From assembly GCA_958295665.1 (NCBI GenBank), contig OY282558.1, forward strand, positions 64,282,789 through 64,346,788: a stretch of DNA of 64,000 nt. The letters run 5' to 3'. The stretch comes from Tipula vernalis. Its lineage: Eukaryota; Arthropoda; Insecta; Diptera; Tipulidae. The position numbers were made by a program, and so were the translations under genes. This document shows positions 23,465 to 35,414 of the stretch, piece by piece. Numbering within the stretch: position 1 is the stretch's first letter; each line of letters begins with the position of its first letter. The notes under the pieces are model-generated. The model worked only from the letters and a program-made list of their open reading frames with translations, did not search any database and had not been told where the DNA came from.

Positions 23465-23592
23465 CACAGACAGACTGACAGACTGACAGACTGACAGACT
23501 GACAGACTGACAGACTGACAGACTGACAGACTGACAGACTGACAGACTGACAGACTGACAGACTGACAGACTGATAGACTGACAGACAGACA
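23465..23592. repeat. Microsatellite (CAGACTGA)n, about 15 copies
   Basis: Perfect or near-perfect 8-bp repeat CAGACTGA, with one ACTGATAG variant close to the right end. In the reverse direction it gives an artificial Ser-Leu-Ser-Val-Cys-Gln repeat frame that is not a gene. Confidence 0.95.
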
Positions 23593-23862
23593 CCATTCCG
23601 AAACCCACTTTTTCGGACTCAGGGGACTTCAAAACAAATAAATCTCTAGAAATCTCAAGGTCCAAAATTTTCAGGATTACTATACTTTATTTTACGAGAG
23701 TAAAAGAAAATAAAAAACCCTAATCCATCACCAACCTTCATTGAGGTAACATCTTTGAGGTTTAAAATTGAATTTTTTCTGTGTAACAATTAATGCTAAA
23801 AATCTTTATAAATATAAATTGTTCTTCACAATTAATTTACTAGTTTTCAAACTAATAAATAA

Positions 23863-25196
23863 GTGTATAAAATAAAACAATCTAACGTGAGTGGAACTAA
23901 ACGTCGCTCTAATGCGACGTTAACAGTGATACCATTCAAAACTCAAAAACAAAAAACATACGATGAAACAAGTTTACAACAAATGATTAGAGAAAATCAA
24001 CGCGTGATTAACTCTCTACAACATAACAGTAATATGTCTGGCTCAACATCAACAAATTTATCAACAAAAAACTCATTCAACAATCTAGTTGATGATGATG
24101 GTAACGGTATTGAGTTTGATCTCGATTCTGAGATTCATTCAAAAAATAAAAATAACAAAGTTATTATAACGCCTATAGTAATACAAAACATCACTGAAAA
24201 CAAATTGAGGGATATTCTCAAACAACTTAACATTAATAAATTTTTGATTAAATTATGCAGCATTGGGATAAAAATTTCACTACACATTCAGTTAGATTAC
24301 AACAATCTACGTAAACAACTGACAGAAGCGAATATTGAGCATTTTACTTATCGTTCTCCATCAAAAAAATTAGTACGGATGAGATTAAAGAAGTACTCAC
24401 TGATAATGGATACACTAATAAAGACATAAACAGTGACGATATCATCGAAATAACTGAACTTAATCCTAAAGCAGGCTCGATGCAAAATGGTCTTTATCTA
24501 ATCAAATTTAATGCAAATAACATAAAATTCCAGATTATAAAAAAGATAAAAAGTCTCAACCATATAATTGTATCATTTCGGATACACACTCCAAGGAAAA
24601 TTTCTCCAACGCAATGTCGCAGATGCGGTATGTATGGCCATGGTACATCCTACTGCTATAAAATACTAAGATGTCTCAAATGTGGTGACCCTCATGATAC
24701 GTTACAATGCAAAGTTTTAGATGCCAATTTGAATTGCTGCTTGTGTCAAGGAAACCATATGGCAAACTCACCCAACTGTCCAAAGTTGAAGGAATACATC
24801 CTCATACAAGAAAACATCAAAATTAAACGGAATATAAAAAGTAACAATATAAATAATATTAGGGGATCTTCAATACGGCCTCCTCCGAATTCGTTTAATG
24901 CTGAAAAATTTCCGGAACTTACTTCACCTCGGCCAACACAGATGCATCAGTCTTGGAATTCAATATTTAATAATAAACCATCAAATTCTAATTATAGTGT
25001 AAACCAAAACAAATTGGCTGCCGCAAATGAATCTGGACAGGTAAACTCTTCAAAGGATTCTTTATTTACGTATGAAGAAGTTTTGACTCTGGTGAGTGAT
25101 ATGGTCTCGAGTCTTTCAGTTTGTAAGACAAAAGCGGAACAATTTTCTGTTTTAACTCGCCTAACTGTAACCTATCTCTATAATAATGTTAAATAA
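23863..25196 (+). pseudogene. LINE ORF1 (Gag-like zinc-knuckle protein)
   Basis: RNA-binding ORF1 protein that packages LINE RNA. An ATG-less start region rich in Asn and Thr is followed by a region with TDEIKEVLTDNGYTNKDINS, which corresponds to the PRE_C2HC domain of Jockey-clade ORF1. The C-terminal half (24480-25196) has three CCHC knuckles: CRRCGMYGHGTSYC, CLKCGDPHDTLQC and CCLCQGNHMANSPNC. One frameshift in an A-run near 24365 splits the frame; reading continues cleanly in the next frame. About 440 residues would be expected. The stop at 25194-25196 overlaps the ORF2 start. Confidence 0.85.
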
Positions 25197-27842
25197 TGGT
25201 TCTGCGAATCTGAATAATAACGCATTAAATATTTTTATCTGGAATGCGCAAAGTATAAAAAATAAGGCAAATGAAACATTCTCTTACATGAAAAATCTTA
25301 ATGTGCATGTTGCCATAATTTCGGAAACCTGGCTAAAAGACGATGTTTCACTCTTTGACCCGGAATTTAAAGTGTATAATTTAAATAGAAAATCGAGTGG
25401 CTATGGTGGTGTTGCTATTATAATTAAACGAAATATTCAACACTGTTTGCTACCCACTTTGAATTTACAAGCTATAGAGGCTTTTGCAATAGAACTTATT
25501 ACAATTCGTGGTAAAATAAAACTCATAGCCGCTTATTTTAAAGGAGCAACATCCAATATAATTCTAAGCAGATTTAAATCAGACATACAATACCTTACAT
25601 CATTCCAAACTAATTTCATTTTAGGTGGAGATCTGAACGCTAAACATCCGCATTGGAATTGCTACAGAAATAATAGAGCTGGGACAATCTTATACAACGA
25701 AATGTTAGATAGTAAATTTGTTATTAAATTTCCCAGTTCTCCAACACATTTTAATCACAATTCAAAATATGGATCTACTCTGGACATAGCTCTGACAAAT
25801 TGCCCACAATTCATTCATAATATGAAATCTCGCCCTGATTTAAGTTCTGACCACCTTCCGGTACATTTTCAATTGGACTGCAATCCCCAATATTATGAGG
25901 GTTTTTGTAGATCTAATTATTCTAAGGCAAATTGGCAACTATACAAATCATGCATTAATAATAATCTAAATCTAACTAGCGAATCTCCAATTCGAAATAT
26001 TAAATCATGTAGCGATATAGATGAGCTAGTTGGTAATTTAAATAATATCATCTTATCTGCCAAAGATAAGTGCGTGCCATGTAATATACCTATATCAAAA
26101 AATATTGAATTCAAAATCCCAGAAGCAACCAAAATGTTAATTCGGCTTAGAAACACTCGTAGACGCCAATGGCAACGTTCTCGTGATCCTATGCTTAAAA
26201 CTATTGTTAATGAGTTGCATCAACGCATCAAGGCTGAATTTCAAATTCTGAGAAATAATAAATGGCATAATATGATTGAAGAAATCCAAAATGACCGTAA
26301 TAAAAATAAAATGTAGGCAGTCAGTAAAAACCTGCGACAACGAAGTAAACAAATATCCCCCTTATTTGATAAAGAAAACCATATTTCGATTACTAATATT
26401 GAAAAATGTGAATCCTTCGCAGCACAATTTGCTGCAATTCATAATAAAGACAATCACAATCAATCTACTTTTGCCCAACATATATCTTCAGAAGTCAATA
26501 GTTTTCTATCTACTCATGCCGGATTGTTATCGTCCCATGAATTTGATATGACAACTCCTAAAGAGATAAAGCAAATCATCAGATCTATCAAGCCACGTAA
26601 ATCTCCTGGGTATGATACAATAAATGGTATATTAATTTAGAACCTTCCTATAAAAGGGCATATATTTATTTCTTATTTATTTAACGCTTGTATGAAATTC
26701 TCTTATTTTTCCAAACATTGGAAAATGGCAAAAGTTATACCAATTTTAAAACCCGGAAAAGATAAATCTAAACTATCCAGCTATCGACCAATAAGCCTAT
26801 TAAATTTACTTGGAAAAATTTTCGAAATACATACTTCTCAAAATTCGTTGTAACGAATTTATTAAAATTAAAAATATCCTACCAGATGAACAATTCGGCT
26901 TTCGTGATGAGATTTCAGCTCAACATCAGGTGCTTCGCATTTATCAACATGTCAGATCTGCATTCAACCAAAAACAATCGACGGGTCTTATCCTATTTGA
27001 CATTGAAAAAGCATTCGATCGTGTTTGGCACATGGGACTTATTTACAAACTAATTCAATTTAATTTCCCAATTTATCTCATTAAAATCATTTATAATTAT
27101 CTCAATGAAAGACGGTTTTTCGTCTATATGTCTAATGAGAAATCGAATGTACATCACATTGATGCAGGTGTTCCTCAAGGGGCCGTTCTATCACCAATTC
27201 TTTATAATCTGTACATGGCAGATATTGGGAAATTTTTTTCAAATATCCATTTTGCCCAATATGCCGATGATACAGCAATCTTTACGTCATCTACCGATCC
27301 CAATATCGTAATAAATAACTTAACAAATTAACATGAATACATTATCTAGCTATTGTGCTCAATGGGATATCAAATTAAACCCGTCCAAAACCCAAGCAAT
27401 ATTTTTTACCCGGAGGAGAGCAACTAGATTTTTACCTGGGGGTCTTCACGTGATAGTAGATGACACTCCTATTGAATGGTGTAAAAAAGTCAAATACCTA
27501 GGCCTCTGGTTTGATCAAAAAATGTTATTTCAAAATCATATTGAACATACAATTGAAAGAGCACAAAAATTAACCAGAATTTTATATCCATTATTATGCC
27601 GTAACTCTAAATTATCTGAGAATAATAAACTCCTAATTTACAAAATGATAATTAGGGCAACAATCACGTATGGTAGCCAAATCTGGAGCCAAGCAGCCTA
27701 TACACATAAAAAGAGATTACAGATTGTACAGAACCGTTGTTTGAAAATTATAAGAAATCTCCCCCGCAGATATCCAACAATCGACTTGCACACTGAATGC
27801 AATATTGAGACTTTATCAACTTATATTTCCAGATTAAACTAA
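25186..27842 (+). pseudogene. LINE ORF2 (endonuclease and reverse transcriptase)
   Basis: The enzyme that nicks target DNA and copies the RNA there. The first frame (25186-26316) is an apurinic-type endonuclease: IWNAQSIKNKANE, ISETWLKDD, GGVAIIIKRNI, GGDLNAKHPHWNC, GSTLDIALTNC and SSDHLPVHFQL (final Asp-His pair). The reverse transcriptase follows in broken frames: KPRKSPGYDTINGI near 26600, SSYRPISLLNLLGKIFE near 26790, DEQFGFR, LILFDIEKAFDRVWH, GVPQGAVLSPILYNLYM and FAQYADDTAIF (YADD box) by 27290. The C-terminal part ends at 27842 with the IRATITYGSQIW block. Stops at 26314 and 26638 and shifts near 26820 and 27330 make it inactive. The YADDTA form and order fit the Jockey clade. Confidence 0.9.
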
Positions 27843-28129
27843 AAATTCTCTATGTCATGTTTATATTCGGAAAACACTTTAATTAGAAATTTGAATTCTT
27901 AACTTTTCATGTTTATTATTTATTGTTTTTGTTTTAAATTATATACAGTAAGGTTTTTCTAAATAAAATTTTTCCTTAAATACTTCTCTTTAAATTTACA
28001 AAATATTTTAAATTATAAAATAAATAAATAAAATTTAAATGTAAATAATTTAACTAAGTTGTACGTAATGTTAAATTACAGAGCTCTAAAAATGTTTTAT
28101 AATAAAAAATAAAAAAAATAAAAAAAACC

Positions 28130-29045
28130 CCCTAATCCATACGAATCGTTCGTCTAGTAAAAGTTCTGCAAAATTATTTTTTGGAAATCGCACACAAATC
28201 CCAAGGGCCAATATCGGCCATTGCCAACAATGATGACAAAGGTTTCGCTAGCACATGGAATAGGTTCCTTAATTACCTAGTTAGAAAACCCTAATCCATA
28301 CGGATCCTTTGTTTAGTAAACGTTCTACGAAATTATTTTTTGGAAATCGCATGCAACCCCCAAGGGCCAATATCGGCCATTGCCAACAATAATGACAAAG
28401 GTTTCGCTAGCACATGGAATAGGTTCCTTAATTACCTAGTTAGAAAACCCTAATCCATACGGATTCTTCGTTTAGTAAACGTTCTACGAAATTATTTTTT
28501 GAAAATCGCATCCAACACCCAAGGGCCAATATCGGCCATTGCCAACAATGATGACAAAGGTTTGACTAGCACATAGAACAGGTTGCTCAATTACCTAGTT
28601 AGAAAACCCTAATCCATACGAATCGTTCGTTTAGTAAAAGTTCTGCAAAATTATTTTTTGGAAATCGCACTCAACTCCCAATGGAAAGTATCGGCCATTG
28701 CCAACAATGATGACAAAGGTTTCGCTAACACACAGAATAGGTCCCTCAAATAACTAGTTAAAAAACCCTAATCCATACGAATCGTTCGTTTAGTAAAAGT
28801 TCTGCAAAATTATTTTTTGGAAATCGCACTCAACTCCCAAGGGCCAATATCGGCCATTGCCAACAATGATGATAAAGGTTTTGCTAGCACATGGAATAGG
28901 TCCCTCAATTACCTAGTTAGAAAACCCTAATCCATACGAATCGTTCGTTTAGTAAAAGTTCTGCAAAATTATTTTTTGGAAATCGCACTCAACTCCCAAG
29001 GGCCAATATCGGCCATTGCCAACAATGATGACACAGGTTTCGCTA
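28130..29045. repeat. Tandem array, 159-bp unit, about 5.8 copies
   Basis: The phrase CTAATCCATACG recurs at 28132, 28291, 28450, 28609, 28768 and 28927, an exact spacing of 159 bases. Units share TTATTTTTTGGAAATCGCA, GCCAATATCGGCCATTGCCA and ACCTAGTTAGAAAACC with a few substitutions and no indels. The last copy breaks off at about 29045, where BEL/Pao leader sequence begins. The first copy starts right at the LINE junction. It may be a 5' leader array of the BEL element, as tandem leader repeats are known in roo. Confidence 0.9.
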
Positions 29046-29164
29046 CACCACTTCCAACATCAGATGCAGCAGGAACAAATAAACAATTTAACTTCAACAA
29101 CAACACAACAGAGGATGAGACATCAACAAGTGAAGTTAAGAGCCAACAACCCAAGGCGTAGACC

Positions 29165-30127
29165 GTGGAGTCAAACGTTGCTTTCAGCCAATTGCCAAAA
29201 TTCAGGCAACAGTTGAAGCAGCAAGACATCCGAATGCGGGGTTTATATCGAGAGATTAGATTAGCTGAGGACATACTGTCTAGTAACAACAGATCCAGAC
29301 CAGCTTTAAAAATCAAATTAAAAAACATGGAGAGGATGATGATGCAGATCAGCAACCTTCATGAATAAATGAGACTTCCGAAGAACAGGAAGCAAATTCA
29401 AAATATTTCGTAGACCAACACTACGAAAATTTAAACAATGAACACGAGAAGATTGTAATACAATTAATAACATTATTGGAAGAAAAGAAATGGAAGCTAA
29501 GATGGATCATATTCGGCTGCTGCGATCACACACTTGCATGACACAACAGCCGAGTGCCTATACGCCATAAGGAATACAGGCATAAATATTGAAACATGGA
29601 GTCCTTTCATCATCTTCAGCTTATTGAAAAAGTTGGACAACGAGTCGCGACAGCTATACGAAAGCTCTCTAGAGAACCCAAGAGAAACAAACCAATTCTT
29701 GAAGTTTCTAGAAAGGCGTTTCCAATCTTTAGAAGCGATCGGTAACAACAAGATAATACCAACTCGACAAGTGAGATTTCAACCACAACCGCTAAGAAGA
29801 GCTTTCGTAACTGCCACACAACCAAGTAATATTTGCGTGTGCTGTCAGAAAAACCGCAGGACCGAATCATGCCAACGTTTCAAAGATTTAAGCATTTCTG
29901 AAAGAAATCAAATGGTCATGCTGCACAATTTGTGTAGAAATTTTCTCAGCCAAAACCATTCGACAACAAGTTGCAGCATCAAACTGAGTTGTTTTACCTA
30001 CAAAGGCAGACATCATACGTTGCTACTTGTAAAAAATCAAGAAAACAGTATTGCAAAGCTGAACATCCCAACACTAGACAAGGATAGTGGTCCGGTACTT
30101 TTAGCAACAGCCCTAATAAAGCCCTAA
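29165..30127 (+). pseudogene. BEL/Pao gag relic (roo-like copy)
   Basis: Capsid region of the + strand copy. The N-terminal helix segment (29165-29368) includes REIRLAEDILSSNNRSRPAL. After a break at 29368-29530 the frame 29534-30127 shows SLLKKLDNESRQLYESSLEN, then FLKFLERRFQSLEAIG, the same block seen in the minus-strand relic at 17437-18177. A zinc region with CVCCQKNRRTESCQRF follows, and the junction motif GRHHTLL near 30010. The middle of gag is missing, so the frame is shorter than usual. Confidence 0.8.
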
Positions 30128-30134
30128 ACAGAAT

Positions 30135-31640
30135 ATGTTCGGTAGTTTTACTCTACTACGAGCACTGATCGATCCAGGCTCACAGGCTACTTTCATCACA
30201 GAGCAAGCAGCACAACAACTAGGCCTGCCAAGGACAAGAGTTCTAACTGAAATTTCTGGAATTTCAGCAACAAAAGGACGAGCCAATCAACAGACAGCGA
30301 TAGAAATAAGTCCCACATTTCCATCGATTTTCAAGATCGAAGTTAATGCTTTAGTTCTGGGAACTATCCACCAAACCACTTCCAGACAAGAACACATTGG
30401 GTTTAGACAGCAAATTACAAAACGAAGTAATCCTAGCCGACCCTACTTTCGACACTCCAGGACCTATTGATCTTTTAATAGGTGCTGACATATATGGAGA
30501 AATCATGTTAGAAGGCATAAAAAGGAATCCGCATCATAAGTGCATAGCGCAAAGATCAGAGCTAGGATGGATCATATCTGGTCGTCTAACTCAAAACAAC
30601 AGCATGAAGGTCACACGGTTAAATAGCCACGTCACATTAGCAGAGATAGACAAGCAATTAAAATGCTTTTGGGAATCCGAAGAATTGCATCCTAAACAAA
30701 GCCTAACTGAGATTCACAAGCGATTAACAAATGGATGATACGAAGTTCGAATGCCGCTTCACAACGACAAGCTCAAAGAAGTGGGAATAGGAGAATCTAG
30801 AAGTAAAGCAGCAGCTAGATTGCTTCAAATTGAAAAAAGATTCAAGAAGGATGAAGACTTTAAGTATCAATATCACAATTTCATGAACGAGTACATCCAG
30901 TTGAATCACATGGAACTAATTAAAGATGATACGGAAAAAGATGCTTCTCGGGTTTACTACATACCACACCATTAAGTCATAAAAGAAGATAGCACAACTA
31001 CGAGATTGAGGGTAGATTTTGACGCTTTCTGCAAAACAACAACAGGAACATCACTAAATGAAATGATGCATGTTGGTTCAACATTACAAGACAACTTAAC
31101 GGCAATATTGATCAGATGGAAAAAACATCGTTATGTGATTGCAGCGGACGAAGATTTTCAACGAATCGAACGAATAGATTAAAAACTATCACATACGGAA
31201 CAGCGTCTGCAACTTATTTGGCTACAAAGGCGTTACAACAATTAGCCATTGATGAAGCGTCAAGATATCCAATTGGTTCAAAGATTGTTCAAAACGATCT
31301 CTATGTGAATGATCTTCTATCTGGAGCTAACACAATCGCAGAAGCAATCGCTGCGAAAAAGGAACTACTAAATCTCCTTTCCGGTGGAAGTTTCAACCTC
31401 AGAAAATGGTCTAGCAATGAAAAAGCGTTATTAGAAGAGCTTCCAGAAAATCTGAAAAAAACAGTACTCCACACTATAGAATTTAGTAATACAGTGAAAA
31501 TACTTGGGCTCCCGTGGAACTCTTCAACAGACACCTTTCAATTTAAAGTTATTTTGCCAGCATCTAAAACAACAATATCCAAACAATCTTATGAGAGGCA
31601 TCAAGGCTTTTCGATCCACTAGGATGGTTAGCACCGAAAA
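30135..31640 (+). pseudogene. BEL/Pao protease and reverse transcriptase relic
   Basis: Protease: TLLRALIDPGSQATFITEQ at about 30150-30200, then SGISATKGRANQQTAI. 30397-30738 contains PIDLLIGADIYGEIM and QRSELGWIISG, spacer blocks typical of BEL. The reverse transcriptase starts at about 30751, with LLQIEKRFKKDEDFKYQYHN and YYIPHH then a stop at 30973. After several shifts it reads TYGTASATYLATKALQQLAI. The catalytic box reads LYVNDLLSG: the family has YVDD, so one Asp is replaced by Asn here. Frame breaks near 30400, 30738, 30975, 31180 and 31620. Confidence 0.83.
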
Positions 31641-32418
31641 CAGATGGTTAAACTATAAAATGGAATTACCACGTTTAGAGGAAATCAGAATTCACCATTG
31701 GATAAAATACAACAGTGAAGCCAAAATTGAACTACATGGTTTCTGTGACGCCTCGAATCAAGCATATGCTGCAGTAGTATACAGTAAAACAAACAACCAA
31801 ATCACAATAATCGCAACCAAAACAAAGGTTACACCGTTAAACCAAACAATATCCCTACCAAGATTAGAGCTCAACGCCGCATTGCTACTTTCTAAATTGC
31901 TCAAAAATGTCAAACATGCGTTGAACATCAACAGCAATATATCAACATTTTGTTGGAGCGATTCCACAGCAGTTTTGGGTTGGATAAAAGGAAACCCACA
32001 ATACCATAAGACTTTTGTGGCGAACAAAATAACAGAGATACAAGCCATCACCAATCCTAGCCAATGGCATCACGTGGTCTCTAATGAGAAGCCAGCTGAC
32101 TGCGCATCTCGAGGTTTAAACCCAGTTCAATTATTAACCCACAAAATTTGGTGGGAAGGGCCAATAATAAAAATCAACAATGAAGAAATGGAACAAGCGA
32201 CCAGCATGGAGCGAAAATCAATAAGAACATTTACAACAACAGTGAAAAAGCCTTTGATTGAATTCGATAGATTCTCTTCATTACAATGGCTTGTTCATAG
32301 CATTGCATACTGTCTACGATTTCCATCAAATGTAAAATCAAAAACTAAAACCAACTCCCATTTCAAACCAGAGGAACTGAATGCATCGCTAAGGGCTATA
32401 ATCAGAGTCGCACAGTAG
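31504..32418 (+). pseudogene. BEL/Pao RNase H segment
   Basis: Open for 304 codons. It shows IELHGFCDASNQAYAAVVYS (first Asp of RNase H), SLPRLELNAALLLSKLLKN (Glu), FCWSDSTAVLGWIKG (second Asp), TFVANKITEIQAI and EKPADCASRGL, the pre-integrase block shared with the two other BEL copies. The start is arbitrary because the frame belongs to a polyprotein. An in-frame TAG follows at 32416. Confidence 0.83.
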
Positions 32419-33996
32419 GAAGGTTTTGAAGCAGAATTAAAGAAGTTAAAAGCGAATCAAAACCTACCAAAGAATAGTACAATCTTAACCCTAACTCCAT
32501 TTCTAGACGGAAATGACCTACTCAGAGTCGGAGGTAGGATAACAAATTCTAATCTCCCATTTGAAGAAAAACATCCGATAATAATGCCAAGAGATCACAA
32601 ATTGTCAAGTTTGCTTGTCAAAGAAGCCCATATAAAAACACTACATGGTGGCAATCAAGCAACTTTAGCACACCTGAGAACGCAGTATTGGATAATGAAT
32701 GCCAAAAATACGATTCGTCAAACTATACATGAATGTATAGTCTGTACGAGAGCGAGGAAAGTGGCATCACACCAACTAACCAAAAGAACGAATAACACCA
32801 GCACCACCGTTCGCTAACAGCGGAGTAGACTATGCTGGTCCGATTAATATAAAATTGTGGAAAGGCCGCTGTAACAAAACAACAAAGGGATACATTGCCA
32901 TTTTCATATGCCTAGCCACGAAGGCAATTCATCTAGAAATTGTAAGTGACTTGTCAACAGACGCTTTTTTGGCCGCGTACCGCCGATTCATATCAAGAAG
33001 AGGAATTTGTTTGAAGATATTCAGTGACTGTGGTACAAATTTTGTTGGAGCAGACAAACAACTGCAAAGGCAGGCAATGCAACAGGAAGCAGAAATTAAG
33101 GGTAAAATAGCTCAGATGGGAACTGAGTGGTACTTTTTACCCCCGGGAAGTCCTCACTTTGGAGGAGTATGGAAAGCCAGAGTCAAGTCAACAAAACAAC
33201 ACCTCCGCAAGGTAATTGGAACCCATACATTAACTTTTGAGGACTCTCAACACTTCGCTTCTAGTTCCACTCTCAAACGACTCAGATGATGACGGGTTTT
33301 TAATTCCGGCACATTTCCTGATAGGCAGGACCATCATAGCAATGCCACAACCTGATATGAAGGGTATCCAAACTGTTACAAGATGGAATTTACTCACCAA
33401 GCTCAGTCAAGGACTTTGGAAAAAATGGCATCGAATATATCTCACGACTACAACGAAGGCCAAAATGGTTGCAAAAGCAACCTAACATCCAATTGGGAGA
33501 ACTAGTAATCTTCAAAGACGACCAACTACCTCCTACGCACTGGCCACTAGCAAGAGTCGTTGAACTTCATCCAAGACAAGATGGACTTGTTAGAGTAGTC
33601 ACACTCAAATACAGGAACAATACGTTTAAAAGGAATATTACTAAAATATGCCGCCTACCGATATCTAACGAGCCAAAGGACTACATTAACATGGAAAACA
33701 AGAAGAATGATCCAGTTCATGCGGTAGTAACTAAAGATACAAGCACAACTCAGCAACTACCAACTCCACAAAGCCTAGATGAACCAGGACCAGGAATAAC
33801 AACCACGCAGATGAACAGTCCGCAGTCTATAGAAAACATACTACCGCTGCCCGGAAAAGACAATCAAAACCAAAGAGTGCAGCCCCACAGCATTACTCTT
33901 AATTTGCTGCATACTAGGACAGACGCAAGCTCAGATCAAGGTTACCCCATTTACCTACTCAACAGGAATATATTTCGAGAATTTAGGCAAACTTGA
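32419..33996 (+). pseudogene. BEL/Pao integrase relic
   Basis: Integrase of the same pol. An HHCC zinc region lies at about 32615-32760 (EAHIKTLHGGNQATLAHLR with HECIVCTRAR). Core pieces include KGYIAIFICLATKAIHLEIV and ISRRGICLKIFSDCGTNFVG (second Asp). The block SPHFGGVWKARVKS has Lys where other copies, including the one at 35415, have the catalytic Glu. After a shift near 33285 come HFLIGRTI and LARVVELHPRQDGLVRVVTL, the C-terminal fold. Shifts lie at about 32817, 33285 and 33480. The end of pol overlaps the env-like frame. Confidence 0.83.
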
Positions 33997-34459
33997 ATTG
34001 GTAGCCATGAAGTGGACATTAGTGATATATTATAACATGACGAACTATTGGGAGGAGATCGAAACTTTTAAACAAGCCCAAGGCGAACTGGGAGCAGCAT
34101 GTAAAGGATTGTCTGGTTTTAACTGTGACGTAATCCTGCAGCAACTTCAATGGCAGCTCAACAAATTGATTGCAGACAATGTTTTGCTATTAACATGCAA
34201 TAAGGAATGTCGACGAGTTAAGAGCAGTTTAGGAGACACAACAGGCATTATCTTAGGAGACATGTTTGGAATTCTTACCCAGCGCGAGGCCAACCAATAT
34301 GAAACCCAATTCGAGAATGTCAACAAAAACGAAAGGCATCTAATGGCATTAATGAGAAACCAAACACCAATAATCGATAACACAATCAAGCTGATGAAAT
34401 ATAATTCCAATCTCACAACAACTATATATACCAGCATCAATAACCATTCCTGGCCATAA
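33890..34459 (+). pseudogene. env-like gene, 5' part
   Basis: Envelope-like protein of the roo-type BEL element. It overlaps the end of pol in a different frame, as expected for a spliced env. A hydrophobic signal-like stretch (ALLLICCILG) stands at about 33890-33920, before the track that reads on through 33998. The middle resembles the helical region after the fusion segment of insect F-type envelope proteins: GDTTGIILGDMFGILTQREA, then a heptad-rich part with MALMRNQTPIIDNTI. It ends at 34459 only because the younger element is inserted there. Described as a relic; not functional. Confidence 0.65.
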
Positions 34460-34463
34460 CATT
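34459..34463. repeat. Left 5-bp target duplication ACATT
   Basis: ACATT directly before the LTR start TGTTGAATC. Repeated at 48289-48293 after the right LTR end ACTTTAACA. Five bases is usual for BEL/Pao integrases. Confidence 0.95.
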
Positions 34464-34785
34464 TGTTGAATCTTTTTCCAAAAAAAATATATATTGAAAT
34501 AAAACAATGGACTGTATTAACTTTTATATTTTATTTTAATACGATTAACAAATAACCACACTCCAGTAAGTACAATAAAAATCTCAATAATTTCGTCGTG
34601 TTTTCGACAACTTTACCCAAAAAGTAAAAAACAAAAAAAACCGTATTTGTCTCTCTCTTCTCTCTATACTAATATAGGGTAACACAAAATATAGCGTCGA
34701 TATACTTAGTAAACTATATAGCAAACATAAGATAATTTCAATGTGAAGTTTTTTTTTTTTTTTTTAAATTTGTTAAACTTTAACA
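34464..34785 (-). repeat. 3' LTR of the minus-strand BEL/Pao element
   Basis: 322 bp, starting TGTTGAATC and ending ACTTTAACA on the + strand. It matches 47967-48288 base for base except for the length of one A-run and one T-run. It contains a TCTCTC-rich stretch and TATA-like AT segments, so one strand may carry the promoter and polyadenylation signal. Confidence 0.95.
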
Positions 34786-35414
34786 TACTCCCGCATTGAA
34801 ATTACCTTATTTCAAAAATAAAAAAATTAATATGTCAATGGAAGTTACATTTTTAAATTTTAATACAAAAATTACTTTGAATTCATCTTATACTAAATTA
34901 AATTGAATATAACTTATAATACTAATAACTATATTATATTAATCCTAATTAAATGTACTTGAGACTTTCATGTATTGTAATACCTAATTAGTTAAAAAAT
35001 TGATATAACAACAAAATATATATACATATTAAAATAAACACAAAATAAAACTTAACATTTACACTGTGCATTCATTGCACACAGAAATTTTAGTAGCAAT
35101 CAAAACCAATAATTCAAAACAATCTAGTTGTACAGATTACACAAGAAATCTTCAAAGAAACAAAGAACCGAAAGAAAATAATTGATTGAAACTTCACTAG
35201 GACAGATAAAATATTTTAAACTGTATTACTTCTGAATTTAAACAAAAAAAAAAAAAAAAAAAATTTTAATTAATATGTACATTTATCTGTACTTGTACAT
35301 TCAGGTATATACAACCTTACCTCATAGGTGGTAAGTAAAATTTTGGTTTATGTTTATAATTATCAGAAATTTTATCCAGTAAGAAAAGAAAAAAAAAAAA
35401 AACAATCCATAATC
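34786..35414 (-). other. 3' untranslated part of the BEL/Pao element
   Basis: AT-rich, without a frame. It lies between the pol stop and the 3' LTR. Read leftward, the last bases before the LTR are AATGCGGGAGTA, the best polypurine-tract candidate. A19-type runs occur at about 35246-35263 and 35388-35402. Confidence 0.6.

Larger units (their letters stand above)
23729..28129 (+). mobile_element. Jockey-like LINE, nearly full length, inactive
   Basis: Non-LTR retrotransposon with two overlapping ORFs (23863-25196 and 25186-27842) and an A-rich 3' tail (28100-28127). CCCTAATCCAT stands directly before it (23718-23728) and after its tail (28130-28140), consistent with a target duplication, although the right copy has two extra C. 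There is no LTR. The copy has frameshifts in both ORFs and stops in ORF2. Confidence 0.88.

Noticed and set aside
23435..23665. 76-residue frame with a Ser-Leu-Ser-Val-Cys-Gln repeat
   Set aside because: It is the translation of the CAGACTGA microsatellite on the opposite strand.
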